Below are positions 44,254 to 53,285 of a stretch of DNA of 64,000 bases, one piece after another. Below the pieces are notes generated by a model, which saw nothing but the letters and a program-made list of their open reading frames with translations, did not search any database and was not told the DNA's origin. The DNA comes from Saprospiraceae bacterium (GTDB taxonomy: Bacteria; Bacteroidota; Bacteroidia; Chitinophagales; Saprospiraceae). Numbering within the stretch: the stretch's first letter is position 1; every line of letters starts with the position of its first letter. Made by a program: the position numbers and the translations under genes. The stretch spans positions 1,865,501 through 1,929,500 of the forward strand of contig JADJXG010000001.1 in the NCBI GenBank assembly GCA_016715965.1, written 5' to 3'.

Positions 44254-45027
44254 ATGCAGACAAAAGACGAAATTGTTAGTAATTGGCTACCCAGATACAC
44301 GGGCGTTCCATTGGACGAATTTGGAGAGTACATCATCCTTGTCAATTTTAGTTTGTACGTGGAATTGTTTGCAAAGTGGAATGGTGTAGAGATCAGAGGC
44401 AAAGACAGACCCATGTCCAACGCCACCGCTCACAACATTACCATCATCAATTTTGGAATGGGAAGTCCAAATGCTGGTACCGTCATTGATCTATTGACAG
44501 CAATTATGCCCAAGGCAATTTTGTTTTTGGGTAAATGTGGTGGTCTAAAAACCAGTAAGAACAACATCGGTGATTTGATATTGCCCATTGCGGCGATTCG
44601 CGGAGAGGGTACATCCAATGACTATCTTCCTCCGGAGGTTCCTGCTTTACCGGCTTTTGCATTGCAAAAAGCGATCAGCACCACCATTCGCGAGCACGAA
44701 AAGGATTATTGGACAGGTACTGTTTACACCACCAACAAACGCGTGTGGGAACATCGGGAAGATTTTAAACAATACCTCACCGAGTTGCGCGCCATGGCCA
44801 TTGACATGGAAACCGCCACCATTTTTATCGCTTCTTTTAAAAATAAAATTCCTGCAGGCGCGCTTTTGCTCGTGTCCGATATGCCCATGATGCCGGATGG
44901 CGTCAAAACAGAAGAGAGCGACAAAAAAGTAACCTCCGAGTTTTTGGAGGAGCATCTCAAAATCGGAATAGACTCTTTGAAAAAACTGATGGAAAATGCC
45001 CAGACTGTAAGGCATTTAAGGTTTTGA
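44254..45027 (+). CDS. amn: AMP nucleosidase
   Basis: 257 residues, the short Bacteroidota form without the N-terminal regulatory domain of E. coli Amn. It hydrolyses AMP to adenine and ribose 5-phosphate. The phosphorylase-family core has NITIINFGMGSPNAGTVIDLL, AILFLGKCGGL, an Asp in IRGEGTSNDYLP and the catalytic VAMEME-like site AMAIDMETATIF. The SDMPMMPDGVK stretch is typical of this family. It overlaps the convergent glycosyltransferase gene by 12 bp. Confidence 0.9.
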   Translation: MQTKDEIVSNWLPRYTGVPLDEFGEYIILVNFSLYVELFAKWNGVEIRGKDRPMSNATAHNITIINFGMGSPNAGTVIDLLTAIMPKAILFLGKCGGLKTSKNNIGDLILPIAAIRGEGTSNDYLPPEVPALPAFALQKAISTTIREHEKDYWTGTVYTTNKRVWEHREDFKQYLTELRAMAIDMETATIFIASFKNKIPAGALLLVSDMPMMPDGVKTEESDKKVTSEFLEEHLKIGIDSLKKLMENAQTVRHLRF

Positions 45028-46134
45028 ACCGAAAATTTTCCCCAATAAATTATCCAGTTGATCTTCCAGAGGATCCGGTGAGCTAAAGTCGCTAAATCCA
45101 TCATATTGCAGCGCTTCGCTCAGATGAAGACTCAGGTTGAGGTTTTTTTGATCGACACAAAGAAATTTTTTCTTTCTCCACAATTCTCTTCCCAAATATT
45201 CCTGTTCGGGCTGTCCGGGTGTTGGCACCAGCAATGCTTGTTTTTTAATGACGGCAAGATCCATCAGGGTGGTATATCCAGACCTTGATACGATGAGCCT
45301 GGATTCACACAACAACCGGTTGAGCGATTCGCCTGAGCAAAGATCAATTACTTCCACATTGGATGGATAATGCAAAGATCTGGGAAGATTGGTACCTCTG
45401 ATCAACAGTGCATTTCCATCGGGCAGCGCGGAGAATTGTGCCATCAGCAATTCCTCGAAGTAAGTCCTCTGCGGTTCGGGTCCGGACAACAGAAAACAGA
45501 TTTCAAATTTTGGGTCAAGATCCATTTTACGAAGACGGGAGACTGGACCAATGAAGAAATGTTGATCGGAATGAAACAAATGGGATAAATCGCCGGACAA
45601 ATTGGAATCGTTTTCAAAGTCGGGTATCCACAACTGATCAAACTTCATGTAGAAAAATCTCATCCAGCGATCGGTCATTATTTCCAAGAGTTTAGACCCG
45701 AGCGGAAGGTGGAGATGATGGGATACAATGACCGAAGAAATGTCTTTTTGCGAAGCCCCAAAGCGGGCATCCGAAACAATCAATTGGATGTTTTCCTTTT
45801 TGCAAATAGATTCAATTTGTTTTTTTTCTTTAAAAATGGCTTTGTGCAATTTTGAAAACTGCAACAGCATGTTCCAGTACATATTGCTCGTCGGATAGCT
45901 CATGCCATAATCGACCAATTCATATAAGGGTAAGTGTGGAAATTCGAGTCGCAGAAGATCCATACCTGCACCAGAGCAAGCAAGTACAATTTTTATTTTT
46001 TTGGATTCAAAATACCGAATGATCGGAATGGTCCTTGTGATGTGCCCCAATCCCCAATGTTGAGGACAGATCAAAACAGATTCGGGAAAATGAGTATTGT
46101 ACTCTGTTTCTGGTTTTGTTTTAGCTGGATCCAT
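45016..46134 (-). CDS. glycosyltransferase, GT28/MurG-like
   Basis: 372 residues. The N-terminal domain begins VLICPQHWGLGHITRTIPIIRYFESKK, with the Gly-His loop of GT-B enzymes. The C-terminal half has LCESRLIVSRSGYTTLMDLAVIKKQALLVPTPGQPEQEYLGREL, which matches the UDP-sugar site of GT28 (GxxT, PxxxQ, N/E). The acceptor is unknown. It overlaps amn in a tail-to-tail arrangement and lies 20 bp downstream of rng, so it may be co-transcribed with rng. Confidence 0.82.
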   Translation of the reverse strand: MDPAKTKPETEYNTHFPESVLICPQHWGLGHITRTIPIIRYFESKKIKIVLACSGAGMDLLRLEFPHLPLYELVDYGMSYPTSNMYWNMLLQFSKLHKAIFKEKKQIESICKKENIQLIVSDARFGASQKDISSVIVSHHLHLPLGSKLLEIMTDRWMRFFYMKFDQLWIPDFENDSNLSGDLSHLFHSDQHFFIGPVSRLRKMDLDPKFEICFLLSGPEPQRTYFEELLMAQFSALPDGNALLIRGTNLPRSLHYPSNVEVIDLCSGESLNRLLCESRLIVSRSGYTTLMDLAVIKKQALLVPTPGQPEQEYLGRELWRKKKFLCVDQKNLNLSLHLSEALQYDGFSDFSSPDPLEDQLDNLLGKIFGSKP

Positions 46135-46154
46135 GAGAGCTAAAATAGGACCAT

Positions 46155-47708
46155 TTAATCGTTCAGTCTGATTTCGTCTTCTGGTCCATCGAAAAATCTA
46201 AACTCAATGAGACCCATGTCCTGATCTTCTTTTATTTTAACCCTTCTCTGGTATTTCCAATACCATTTCCAGGGATATCCAAACCAACCTTTCTTCAGGT
46301 ATGCAACCACGTATGGGTGGGCCATCAGAATGGGCTGTTTGGCGGGACGGGTCTTCATGATAAAATCCAATTTGGATTCGATCTGATCGACCAACAAGAT
46401 GGTCGGATTGACTTTTCCATTTCCATTACAGCAAGGGCAGGTTTCCGTTGTATCGATGGTCATTTCCTGCTTTTCTCGCTGACGAGTGATTTGCATCAAA
46501 CCAAACTTCGATAGCGGAAGGATGGTGTGTTGAGAGCGGTCGTTGGCCATAAATTCTTTCATCTGCCTGTAAAGCTCTGCTTTGTTTTCATTGCTTTTCA
46601 TGTCAATGAAATCAATCACGATCAGGCCGCCGATGTCCCTCAGTCGAAGTTGTCGCGCTATTTCTTCTGCGGCCTCTAAGTTTACCTGGAGTGCCGCATT
46701 TTCCTGATCCAATCTTTGGACCTTGGGTCCGCTATTGACATCGATCACGTGCATGGCCTCTGTTTTGTCAATGACCACATAAGCTCCACTGGGAAGAGTA
46801 GATGTATTGCCAAAGGAGGATTTTATCTGTCGTTTGACCCCATGTGCATCAAAGATTGATTTGGTTCCTTTGAAATGATGGAGAATACTAACTTTATCCG
46901 GGAGATTGCTTTGGAGATAATTTTTAATGGCCAGGTAAAGGTCAAAATCATTGACGTGAATTCCGGAAAAATTCTTGGTTACAATGTCTCTGATCAGACT
47001 GGAAGTTTTATCCACCTCACTCAAAAGTTTGATGGGTGGTTTGGCCTTGACAAGTTGCTGGTGGATATGCCGCCATTTTACCAGCAACAAATTCATTTCT
47101 TCATGGAGTTCTGCTACTTTTCTGCCTTCTGCAGCAGTGCGTACAACAATGCCAAAATTTTTTGGCCGTATTGATTCTACCAAATTATAGAGTCTGTCTC
47201 TTTCGTCAGAGCTTGCAATTTTTTTGGAAATGGCGATGGAATTGGAAAAAGGGGTAAGGACAATATACCGGCCCGGGATGGTTAGCTCACAACTCAGACG
47301 ATGTCCTTTGGTAGAAATGGGTTCTTTGAGGATTTGAACCAACAGCAAATTTTTCTTTTCCAGCACCTGGGAGACTTTTCCATTTTTGTGAATTTCGGGC
47401 TGAATTTCAAAATTTTCCAAACCCTGGCTGGTGTGTATTCCGTGGATGACTTCGTGGGTATATTTTTTAACAGAATTGAGCACAGGCCCCATGTCCGTAT
47501 AATGAAGAAACGCTTCTTTGGAATGGCCTATGTCCACAAAAGCTGCGTTGAGACCCGGCATCAGTTTTCTGACCTGACCCAGGAAGATGTCACCCACGTT
47601 GTAATGGGTATTGGATTTTTGTTTGTGGAGCTCTACCAGTTTTTTGTTTTCCAGCAGAGCAATTTCCACGGTCCCCTGATGGGATGAGATGATTAACTCT
47701 TTGTCCAT
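46155..47708 (-). CDS. rng: ribonuclease G/E
   Basis: 517 residues, RNase G-size, without the long RNase E tail. The N-terminal S1 domain is at 35-110 (GDIFLGQVRKLMPGLNAAFVDIG). The catalytic DNase I-like domain has the metal aspartates in HVIDVNSG and VIDFIDM. The Zn-link/tail motif is TCPCCNGNGKV (about 420-430). It matures rRNA ends and starts mRNA decay. A 250-bp structured leader precedes it, which may mediate autoregulation as the 5' UTR of E. coli rne does. HU, TPR and COX24-like genes are upstream. Confidence 0.93.
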   Translation of the reverse strand: MDKELIISSHQGTVEIALLENKKLVELHKQKSNTHYNVGDIFLGQVRKLMPGLNAAFVDIGHSKEAFLHYTDMGPVLNSVKKYTHEVIHGIHTSQGLENFEIQPEIHKNGKVSQVLEKKNLLLVQILKEPISTKGHRLSCELTIPGRYIVLTPFSNSIAISKKIASSDERDRLYNLVESIRPKNFGIVVRTAAEGRKVAELHEEMNLLLVKWRHIHQQLVKAKPPIKLLSEVDKTSSLIRDIVTKNFSGIHVNDFDLYLAIKNYLQSNLPDKVSILHHFKGTKSIFDAHGVKRQIKSSFGNTSTLPSGAYVVIDKTEAMHVIDVNSGPKVQRLDQENAALQVNLEAAEEIARQLRLRDIGGLIVIDFIDMKSNENKAELYRQMKEFMANDRSQHTILPLSKFGLMQITRQREKQEMTIDTTETCPCCNGNGKVNPTILLVDQIESKLDFIMKTRPAKQPILMAHPYVVAYLKKGWFGYPWKWYWKYQRRVKIKEDQDMGLIEFRFFDGPEDEIRLND

Positions 47709-47956
47709 TGCACCAATTTAGTGAGATGCGGAGCTAAGATTTACATGTAGCCAAACATGGAAGTTAAAACTGCCAGACAATCATCGCAGATATGACTACG
47801 GTTGTGGGAAAGGCTAGGTGTAAAAACCAATATGAAGAGGACGACCGTCTGTCATGGCTCAGGTTTGCCTTTCAGTGATCACTGTTTTTAGATTGATGGG
47901 GTATTCGTTCACCAACCGAGCAGGTTCAAAAAGGACCTTAGTGCCGCAAGGTTAAC
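47709..47956 (-). ncRNA. structured non-coding segment upstream of rng
   Basis: 248 bp between the micro-gene and rng, with several foldable elements on the minus strand. ACCTT-GCGGCACT-AAGGT is a short hairpin. GCTCGGTT pairs with AACC(T)GAGC over about 55 nt. CAGTGATCACTG is a perfect 12-nt palindrome, and GGTTAACC is palindromic. Part of it (CTCGGTTGGTGAACGAATACC) faintly recalls 6S RNA. It could be a long rng leader, a 3' UTR or a small RNA. No open frame explains it. Confidence 0.35.
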
Positions 47957-48052
47957 CTATCTTATTTTCTTTTTGTGCCTATTCTTTCTAAGCCTCTTTT
48001 TGCGCTTGTGTGTGGCTATTTTATGTCTTTTTCTTTTTTTACCGCAAGGCAT
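47957..48052 (-). CDS. 31-residue basic protein, AURKAIP1/COX24 type
   Basis: A complete micro-gene of 31 residues: MPCGKKRKRHKIATHKRKKR, then LRKNRHKKKIR, ending in TAG. More than half of the residues are Lys or Arg. It matches the AURKAIP1/COX24-domain peptides annotated in Bacteroidota, related to the mitochondrial small-subunit protein mS38, so a ribosome-associated role is likely. It lies 57 bp after the TPR gene and 248 bp before rng. It was found by reading the minus strand directly and is too short for usual gene calls. Confidence 0.85.
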   Translation of the reverse strand: MPCGKKRKRHKIATHKRKKRLRKNRHKKKIR

Positions 48053-48109
48053 AATTTGTATTTTTAAAATTTATTATTGAAATAAATCTGCCTGAACTTC
48101 AGTTCAGAC

Positions 48110-48880
48110 TTATTCTTTTTTACAATGTTTTTGAAATTCAGAAGGGTCATCCGTCCAATTTGCCGATTCAATGAGTTCCAACATGAGACAATTGGCTTCA
48201 GGATCATCTGATTTTTTATTCAACAACTTGAGCAATCTACTTTTGGCTTTTTCCCATTGACCTGTTTGCATGGCCAATCGGGTCAGAGTATATTGGATGG
48301 CCAGATAATCAGGATATTCCTTTTCCAAAGCCAAAAGAGCTTGAATGCCAGCCATTGGATTTTCACCCGGACTTTTGACGTCCACCAGGGCCAAGAGCAA
48401 TCTGTATCTTGGCTCATTGGGTGCCAATGAGATGGCATTTTCGAAAGCGCTGGTCGCTTTTTGACGACAATACAAGCGTTCTCTTTCTCCATCCAGTTGG
48501 TCGAGACCTTCCAGAAAAGTAGTCCCTGCAATGCTCCATGCTTCTGCACTTTTCTCAATTTCTGCTATTTGCATTGCATAAGCTCCTGCGATATCAGCCC
48601 TTCCATTCTGAAACCAAAATCCCGACAGGGCCTTTAGAGGCTCTGCCTTTTCTTCGGAGGATTGCACTTTATCGTTCAATTGCTTGAGTTCAGCTTTCTG
48701 AACCTCAGTGAGTTTTACGGTAGCTTCTGAGAGTAAATTTTCAATTCCACTTGCATCCAAAGACTTGGCTTTGCTCTGAGCGGATTTTTTAAGATCTGGT
48801 GAGACAATATCCAAAAAAAGGAAGCTGCTCAAACAGACCAGCAAAAGTCCGGCCGCCAGGGTCAATGGACTCAATCTCAT
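48110..48880 (-). CDS. TPR-domain protein with N-terminal anchor
   Basis: 256 residues. A hydrophobic helix at 7-26 anchors or exports it. The rest is helical, with TPR-like pairs (AGAYAMQIAEIEKSAEAWSIAG, TSAFENAISLAPNEPRYRLLLAL, IQALLALEKEYPDYLAIQYTLTRLA). It starts 1 bp after the HU gene stop. HU-TPR-COX24-rng is a recurring order in Bacteroidota as I recall. Its partner is unknown. Confidence 0.8.
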   Translation of the reverse strand: MRLSPLTLAAGLLLVCLSSFLFLDIVSPDLKKSAQSKAKSLDASGIENLLSEATVKLTEVQKAELKQLNDKVQSSEEKAEPLKALSGFWFQNGRADIAGAYAMQIAEIEKSAEAWSIAGTTFLEGLDQLDGERERLYCRQKATSAFENAISLAPNEPRYRLLLALVDVKSPGENPMAGIQALLALEKEYPDYLAIQYTLTRLAMQTGQWEKAKSRLLKLLNKKSDDPEANCLMLELIESANWTDDPSEFQKHCKKE

Positions 48881-48881
48881 G

Positions 48882-49199
48882 CTATTCTTCTCCTTCTTCT
48901 TCGTATACGCCTTCCGGCTCCTTACCCAATTTTACATGATCCACAAAAATTTTAGCAGGCTTAAAAGAAGGTATATAGTGCTCCGGAATTTCGATGGCAA
49001 CATTCTTTTTTATATGTCTTCCAATCTTTTTGGCGCGTTTTTTTACAACAAAGGAACCAAAGCCCCTGATAAAAACATTTTCGCCACCAGCCAGAGAAGC
49101 TTTCACTTCCTTGAAAAACATTTCGAGAGAAACGAGTACATCTACCTTGGGTACACCAGATTTCTCGGAGATAATGGATACTAAATCCGCTTTTCTCAT
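48882..49199 (-). CDS. HU/IHF-family DNA-binding protein
   Basis: 105 residues, slightly longer than HU (90), with an acidic tail EEEGEE. MRKADLVSIISEKSGVPK forms the dimer helices. GENVFIRGFGSFVVKKRAKKIGRHIKK is the beta-arm signature, and VAIEIPEHYIPSFKPAKIF follows. It bends and compacts DNA. It is the first gene of the series HU-TPR-COX24-like-rng. Upstream lies an AT-rich tract with poly-A/T runs (49276-49303). A weak -7 box (GAAATTTG) lies near 49250. Confidence 0.92.
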   Translation of the reverse strand: MRKADLVSIISEKSGVPKVDVLVSLEMFFKEVKASLAGGENVFIRGFGSFVVKKRAKKIGRHIKKNVAIEIPEHYIPSFKPAKIFVDHVKLGKEPEGVYEEEGEE

Positions 49200-49458
49200 T
49201 TGCTTGATATTTAATTAGTTATGAAAAAATTATTCAAAAGAGTGTGCAAATTTCGGAAAATTTATCGGAATGCAAAAAAAAACCAAGTTTTTTTTTAAAA
49301 AAATGGGTTCTAAGCATTTATAATTCAGACAAATAGAACCAGAAAGTCCAATTCTGAGCTTTTTGGAAGCTGACTGGCCTCTGATTCATTGTGTAATTGA
49401 CCCAAGCATACCTTCGCATTGGTTCAAACTCCTTACCTTCGCCCAAACTCTTAGGCAG

Positions 49459-50328
49459 ATGATCTACAGTATGACTGGTTACGGCCAGGTCAAAGCCCAA
49501 TACAAGGATAAGGAAATTACCGTGGAATTGAGGTGTCTCAATTCAAAAATGAACGACTTTAGGGTCAAGACACCCAATGCTTACCGACACAAAGAGCTGG
49601 AGTTAAGAAAATTGCTGAATGATGCGGTGATCCGGGGAAAACTGGATTTTATTCTATCTGTCATCAGTTCCAAAGGAGACGAAGATTATTCTTTGAACAA
49701 GAATCTGTTCAAATCTTTTTACAACCAGATTCATGATTTGGGAATTGATCTTTCACAGACCGATATTTTGAATGCCATTTTACAATTTCCAAATGTCATT
49801 GAGCCGAATGCCAATGAACTTGAAGATGACGAGTATGATTTTGTTTTGTCTGTAATAAAAGAGGCCATTGAAAAACTGAATGATTTCAGAATCATTGAAG
49901 GAGCTATTGTTGAAAATGAGTTTCTCCTTCGGATTAAAATCATCATCGATCATTTGGATGAAATAACTCAATTCGAAAAAGAACGTTACGAGCTTCTGCG
50001 GGACAAAATTTTAAAATCATTGAACTCAACATTTTCCAATGAAAATATCGATAAGAACAGATTTGAACAGGAGCTAATGTATTACATGGAACGGCTTGAC
50101 ATCACCGAAGAGAAAGTAAGGTTGCGTCAGCACTGCGATTATTTTCTCAAGGAGATGGAATCTGAAAATGTGAGCAAATCCAAGAAGCTAAATTTCATTA
50201 GTCAGGAAATGGGTCGTGAAATCAATACCCTGGGAGCAAAGGCACAGCACTCCTCCATTCAGAAATTGGTGGTTGTTATGAAAGATGAATTGGAAAAAAT
50301 AAAAGAACAACTGGCCAATATCTTATGA
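49459..50328 (+). CDS. yicC: YicC-family endoribonuclease-like protein
   Basis: 289 residues from the ATG at 49459 (MIYSMTGYGQVKAQYKD), the family's hallmark N-terminus. In-frame codons upstream to 49363 do not match the family. YicC_N fills about 1-155 and the DUF1732 C-terminal domain ends with LNFISQEMGREINTLGAKAQ. YicC proteins act in RNA turnover. Two TACCTTCGC copies stand at 49409-49417 and 49434-49442 just upstream, one of which may be a -7 element. gmk overlaps by 4 bp. Confidence 0.9.
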   Translation: MIYSMTGYGQVKAQYKDKEITVELRCLNSKMNDFRVKTPNAYRHKELELRKLLNDAVIRGKLDFILSVISSKGDEDYSLNKNLFKSFYNQIHDLGIDLSQTDILNAILQFPNVIEPNANELEDDEYDFVLSVIKEAIEKLNDFRIIEGAIVENEFLLRIKIIIDHLDEITQFEKERYELLRDKILKSLNSTFSNENIDKNRFEQELMYYMERLDITEEKVRLRQHCDYFLKEMESENVSKSKKLNFISQEMGREINTLGAKAQHSSIQKLVVVMKDELEKIKEQLANIL

Positions 50329-50903
50329 GTTTGCAAGGCAAAATCATCATACTTACAGCCCCTTCGGGTAGTGGTAAGACCACTTTGGCCAATTATTTAT
50401 TGCAAACTTTTGAACAATTGAGTTTTTCCGTTTCTGCAACAACCCGCAAACCCAGAATGGGAGAATTGCATGGAAGAGAATATTATTTTGTCTCCGACGA
50501 TGATTTTAGGGATATGATACGCAAAGATGAATTGTTTGAATATCAGGAAGTGTATGAAGGGCAATACTATGGAACTTTGATGGGTGAAATTCAGAGAATT
50601 TGGAAATCTGGAAAAGTAGCTTTATTTGATATTGATGTGAAAGGTGCACATTATGTCGAAAAGAGAGGATATAAGAATGTTCTCAGCATCTATGTAAAAG
50701 CTTCTTCTCTTGAGGTCCTCAGAAAAAGACTTGAAGGCCGTGGCACAGAATCTGAAGAAGCCATTGTAAAAAGACTCAACAGGGCTGCCGAGGAGTTAGA
50801 GTACTCCAAATATTTTGATTACGTCATTACCAATGACAATTTATCTCTTGCCAAAAAAGTGGTGGGTATGATTGCAGAAGAATTTATGAGAGAAGAGATT
50901 TAA
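50325..50903 (+). CDS. gmk: guanylate kinase
   Basis: 192 residues. It phosphorylates GMP to GDP. The P-loop is APSGSGKTT (about 12-20). The GMP-binding segment is SVSATTRKPRMGELHGREYYFV, followed by LFDIDVKGA and the lid. It overlaps yicC as ATGA, the common yicC-gmk pair, so RNA turnover and nucleotide synthesis are co-expressed. Confidence 0.95.
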   Translation: MSLQGKIIILTAPSGSGKTTLANYLLQTFEQLSFSVSATTRKPRMGELHGREYYFVSDDDFRDMIRKDELFEYQEVYEGQYYGTLMGEIQRIWKSGKVALFDIDVKGAHYVEKRGYKNVLSIYVKASSLEVLRKRLEGRGTESEEAIVKRLNRAAEELEYSKYFDYVITNDNLSLAKKVVGMIAEEFMREEI

Positions 50904-50963
50904 AATGAATATTGGATTTATTGTTGTGACAAGGAATTTGCACCCTTATTCTAAACAGTGCTG

Positions 50964-51437
50964 TCATTCAATTTCAGGATTTCTTTTCATGTCAAGATAT
51001 ACCCACACCACAAGCACCAACGCAATTAGTTCTGCAATCGTCCTATAAATATGGTAATTCCACCATGAATCTCTCAATTGGGTCCAATTTTCTGACATTG
51101 AATCGTAACTCCAAGTTAATATTTCATTTTGAATGGGTAAGTTGCCAAAGCGACTTATGAGCAGACATGAGAAAAAACACAAAGCAGCAATACTCAATAA
51201 AGCAAAGTAAAGCTTTTGTTGTTTGTATTTAATTGCGCTCCAACCGGTGATCAACGTTGCTGCTACAACCAGGGTAACCATGATTGTATTTAAAGACTGT
51301 ACCAAATTTTGTTGTTGGTCTAAATAGCTTGAAGCAGAATAATGCATCGGATTCATACCCACCCAGATACCAAAGCTTGTTCCTGCAAGTAAGGCAGCAA
51401 GAAGTATGTTGATAAATTTTAAATAAATGGATTTCAT
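50964..51437 (-). CDS. DUF1772 family membrane protein
   Basis: 157 residues with four membrane helices (about 10-28, 47-66, 75-95, 132-150). It shows the DUF1772 pattern: SFGIWVGMNP in helix 1, and FGNLPIQNEILTW followed by NWTQLRDSWWNYHIYRTI between helices 3 and 4. Relatives are described as anthrone-oxygenase-like, but a role here is unknown. It is a single gene, tail-to-tail with gmk. Confidence 0.8.
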   Translation of the reverse strand: MKSIYLKFINILLAALLAGTSFGIWVGMNPMHYSASSYLDQQQNLVQSLNTIMVTLVVAATLITGWSAIKYKQQKLYFALLSIAALCFFSCLLISRFGNLPIQNEILTWSYDSMSENWTQLRDSWWNYHIYRTIAELIALVLVVWVYLDMKRNPEIE

Positions 51438-51732
51438 GGTATTTAATTTAAGAAGTCAAACTTAAGATTAAAAAAACAAGAGAATTACAAAAATAATCCA
51501 TCCATTACAATCGTCAAACGACCGAATGAAAAAAACGAGATCATCATCATGAACTCTATGTACAAATTTAAATGAAATTTGGGAAAGCATACCTATTGAC
51601 AGGATTGTTCTTCAGATTTCAAGAGCGGTCTGAGTTTCTCTTAATGAATGGCAAAAAATAATCATACCAATTGGATTCGCTAAAACCTAATTTGAATTTT
51701 AGAGTTGTTTCAACATAATTTATAGAGTGAAT

Positions 51733-53139
51733 ATGTCGAATACAGAATTGGTGGTCATTGGCTCAGGCCCGGGAGGATATGTTGCTGCCATAAGAGCCGC
51801 TCAGCTTGGAATGCAAGTATGTCTGGTAGAAAAGTATTCTAATCTGGGTGGGACTTGTCTGAATGTTGGTTGTATTCCATCCAAAGCATTGTTGGATAGC
51901 AGTGAGCTGTATCATCAGTTAAAGGAAAAAGCCGGAGCGCATGGGATTCAGACGGGTCAAATAAACCTGGATGCCCTTGGTTTTTTTAAAAGAAAAGAGG
52001 AGGTAGTCATCCAAAATACCAAGGGGATTGAATACCTTATGAAAAAAAATAAAATCACAGTTTTGACAGGGCACGCTTCCTTTTTAGATCAAAATGCACT
52101 CCAAATTAAAGCCTCAGATGGGCAAAGCTCAGTTTTGCAATTTAAATATGCGGTGATCGCTACTGGGTCAAAACCCAATATTCCAGAGCTATTTAATTAC
52201 GACAAGAAAAGAGTAATAAGCTCCACGGAAGCTTTGTCTTTAGGCCAAATCCCGAAATCGATGGCGATTATTGGCGCCGGAGTGATCGGTTTAGAATTGG
52301 GCTCTGTTTTCGCACGGCTTGGAACCCAGGTTGATATTCTGGAATACATGGATCGCATACTTCCGGGAATGGACAGTGACTGTGCCAAAGAACTGCAAAA
52401 ATCAATGAAAGGACTTGGTGTCAATTTTATGTTGTCCAAATCCGTCGTAAAACTTGAATCAACGAATGAGAAGGTGACCATTCATTATACGGACAGGGAT
52501 GGCCAAAATCCAAATACCCTTATAAAAGATTTCTGTCTGGTCAGCATAGGAAGAAAACCATATACAGATGGCCTGGAATTGAAGAATGCAGGTGTCAGGC
52601 TCGATGAAAAAGGTAGAATCTTAGTAGATTCTGAATTAAGGACCAACACAGCGCATATTTTTGCCATAGGCGATGTCATAAAGGGAGCTATGCTGGCCCA
52701 CAAAGCGGAAGAGGAAGGAGTTTTTGTTGCTGAGATTTTGGCCGGCCAAAAACCCCATATTAATTACCAACTGATACCTGGAGTGGTATATACCTGGCCA
52801 GAGATGTCAGCAGTGGGCTATACAGAAGAACAGCTCAAAGAGCTTGGCATTTCTTATAAGGTCGGTAAATTTCCTTTTAAAGCCCTCGGTCGATCCCGTG
52901 CGAGTATGGATTCAGAAGGTTTGGTCAAAGTATTGGCTGATCAGCGGACAGATCGCATTCTTGGTGTTCATATTGTTGGAGCCAGAGCGGCTGATCTGAT
53001 CATGGAAGCTGTTGCTTTGATGGAGTTTGGAGCATCTGCCGAAGACATGGCCAGAATTTGTCACCCGCATCCCACTTATTCAGAAGCGATGAAAGAGGCT
53101 GCGCTGCATGCCACAGCCAATAGGGCAATACACCTTTAA
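51733..53139 (+). CDS. lpdA: dihydrolipoyl dehydrogenase (E3)
   Basis: 468 residues. It reoxidises dihydrolipoamide for 2-oxoacid dehydrogenases and glycine cleavage. The FAD site is VIGSGPGGYVAAI, the redox pair is C42/C47 (GGTCLNVGC), NAD binding is IGAGVIGLELGSV, and the C-terminal dyad is HPHPTYSE. A GTG two codons upstream (51727) is possible, but ATG 51733 is preferred. It has no operon partners. gcvP in the same window uses its product. Confidence 0.95.
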   Translation: MSNTELVVIGSGPGGYVAAIRAAQLGMQVCLVEKYSNLGGTCLNVGCIPSKALLDSSELYHQLKEKAGAHGIQTGQINLDALGFFKRKEEVVIQNTKGIEYLMKKNKITVLTGHASFLDQNALQIKASDGQSSVLQFKYAVIATGSKPNIPELFNYDKKRVISSTEALSLGQIPKSMAIIGAGVIGLELGSVFARLGTQVDILEYMDRILPGMDSDCAKELQKSMKGLGVNFMLSKSVVKLESTNEKVTIHYTDRDGQNPNTLIKDFCLVSIGRKPYTDGLELKNAGVRLDEKGRILVDSELRTNTAHIFAIGDVIKGAMLAHKAEEEGVFVAEILAGQKPHINYQLIPGVVYTWPEMSAVGYTEEQLKELGISYKVGKFPFKALGRSRASMDSEGLVKVLADQRTDRILGVHIVGARAADLIMEAVALMEFGASAEDMARICHPHPTYSEAMKEAALHATANRAIHL

Positions 53140-53285
53140 ATTTTGCAAAATGATTTTAGGTAAGTTCGATGGAGAATTGACTAAGACCCGTAAAGAAAAA
53201 TATTTAAATTTCTCCTTTATGAAAAAATAGGATCTGTTGATCGTGAAGAATCAATAAAATGGACAATGAATAAAAGATAGTAGGA

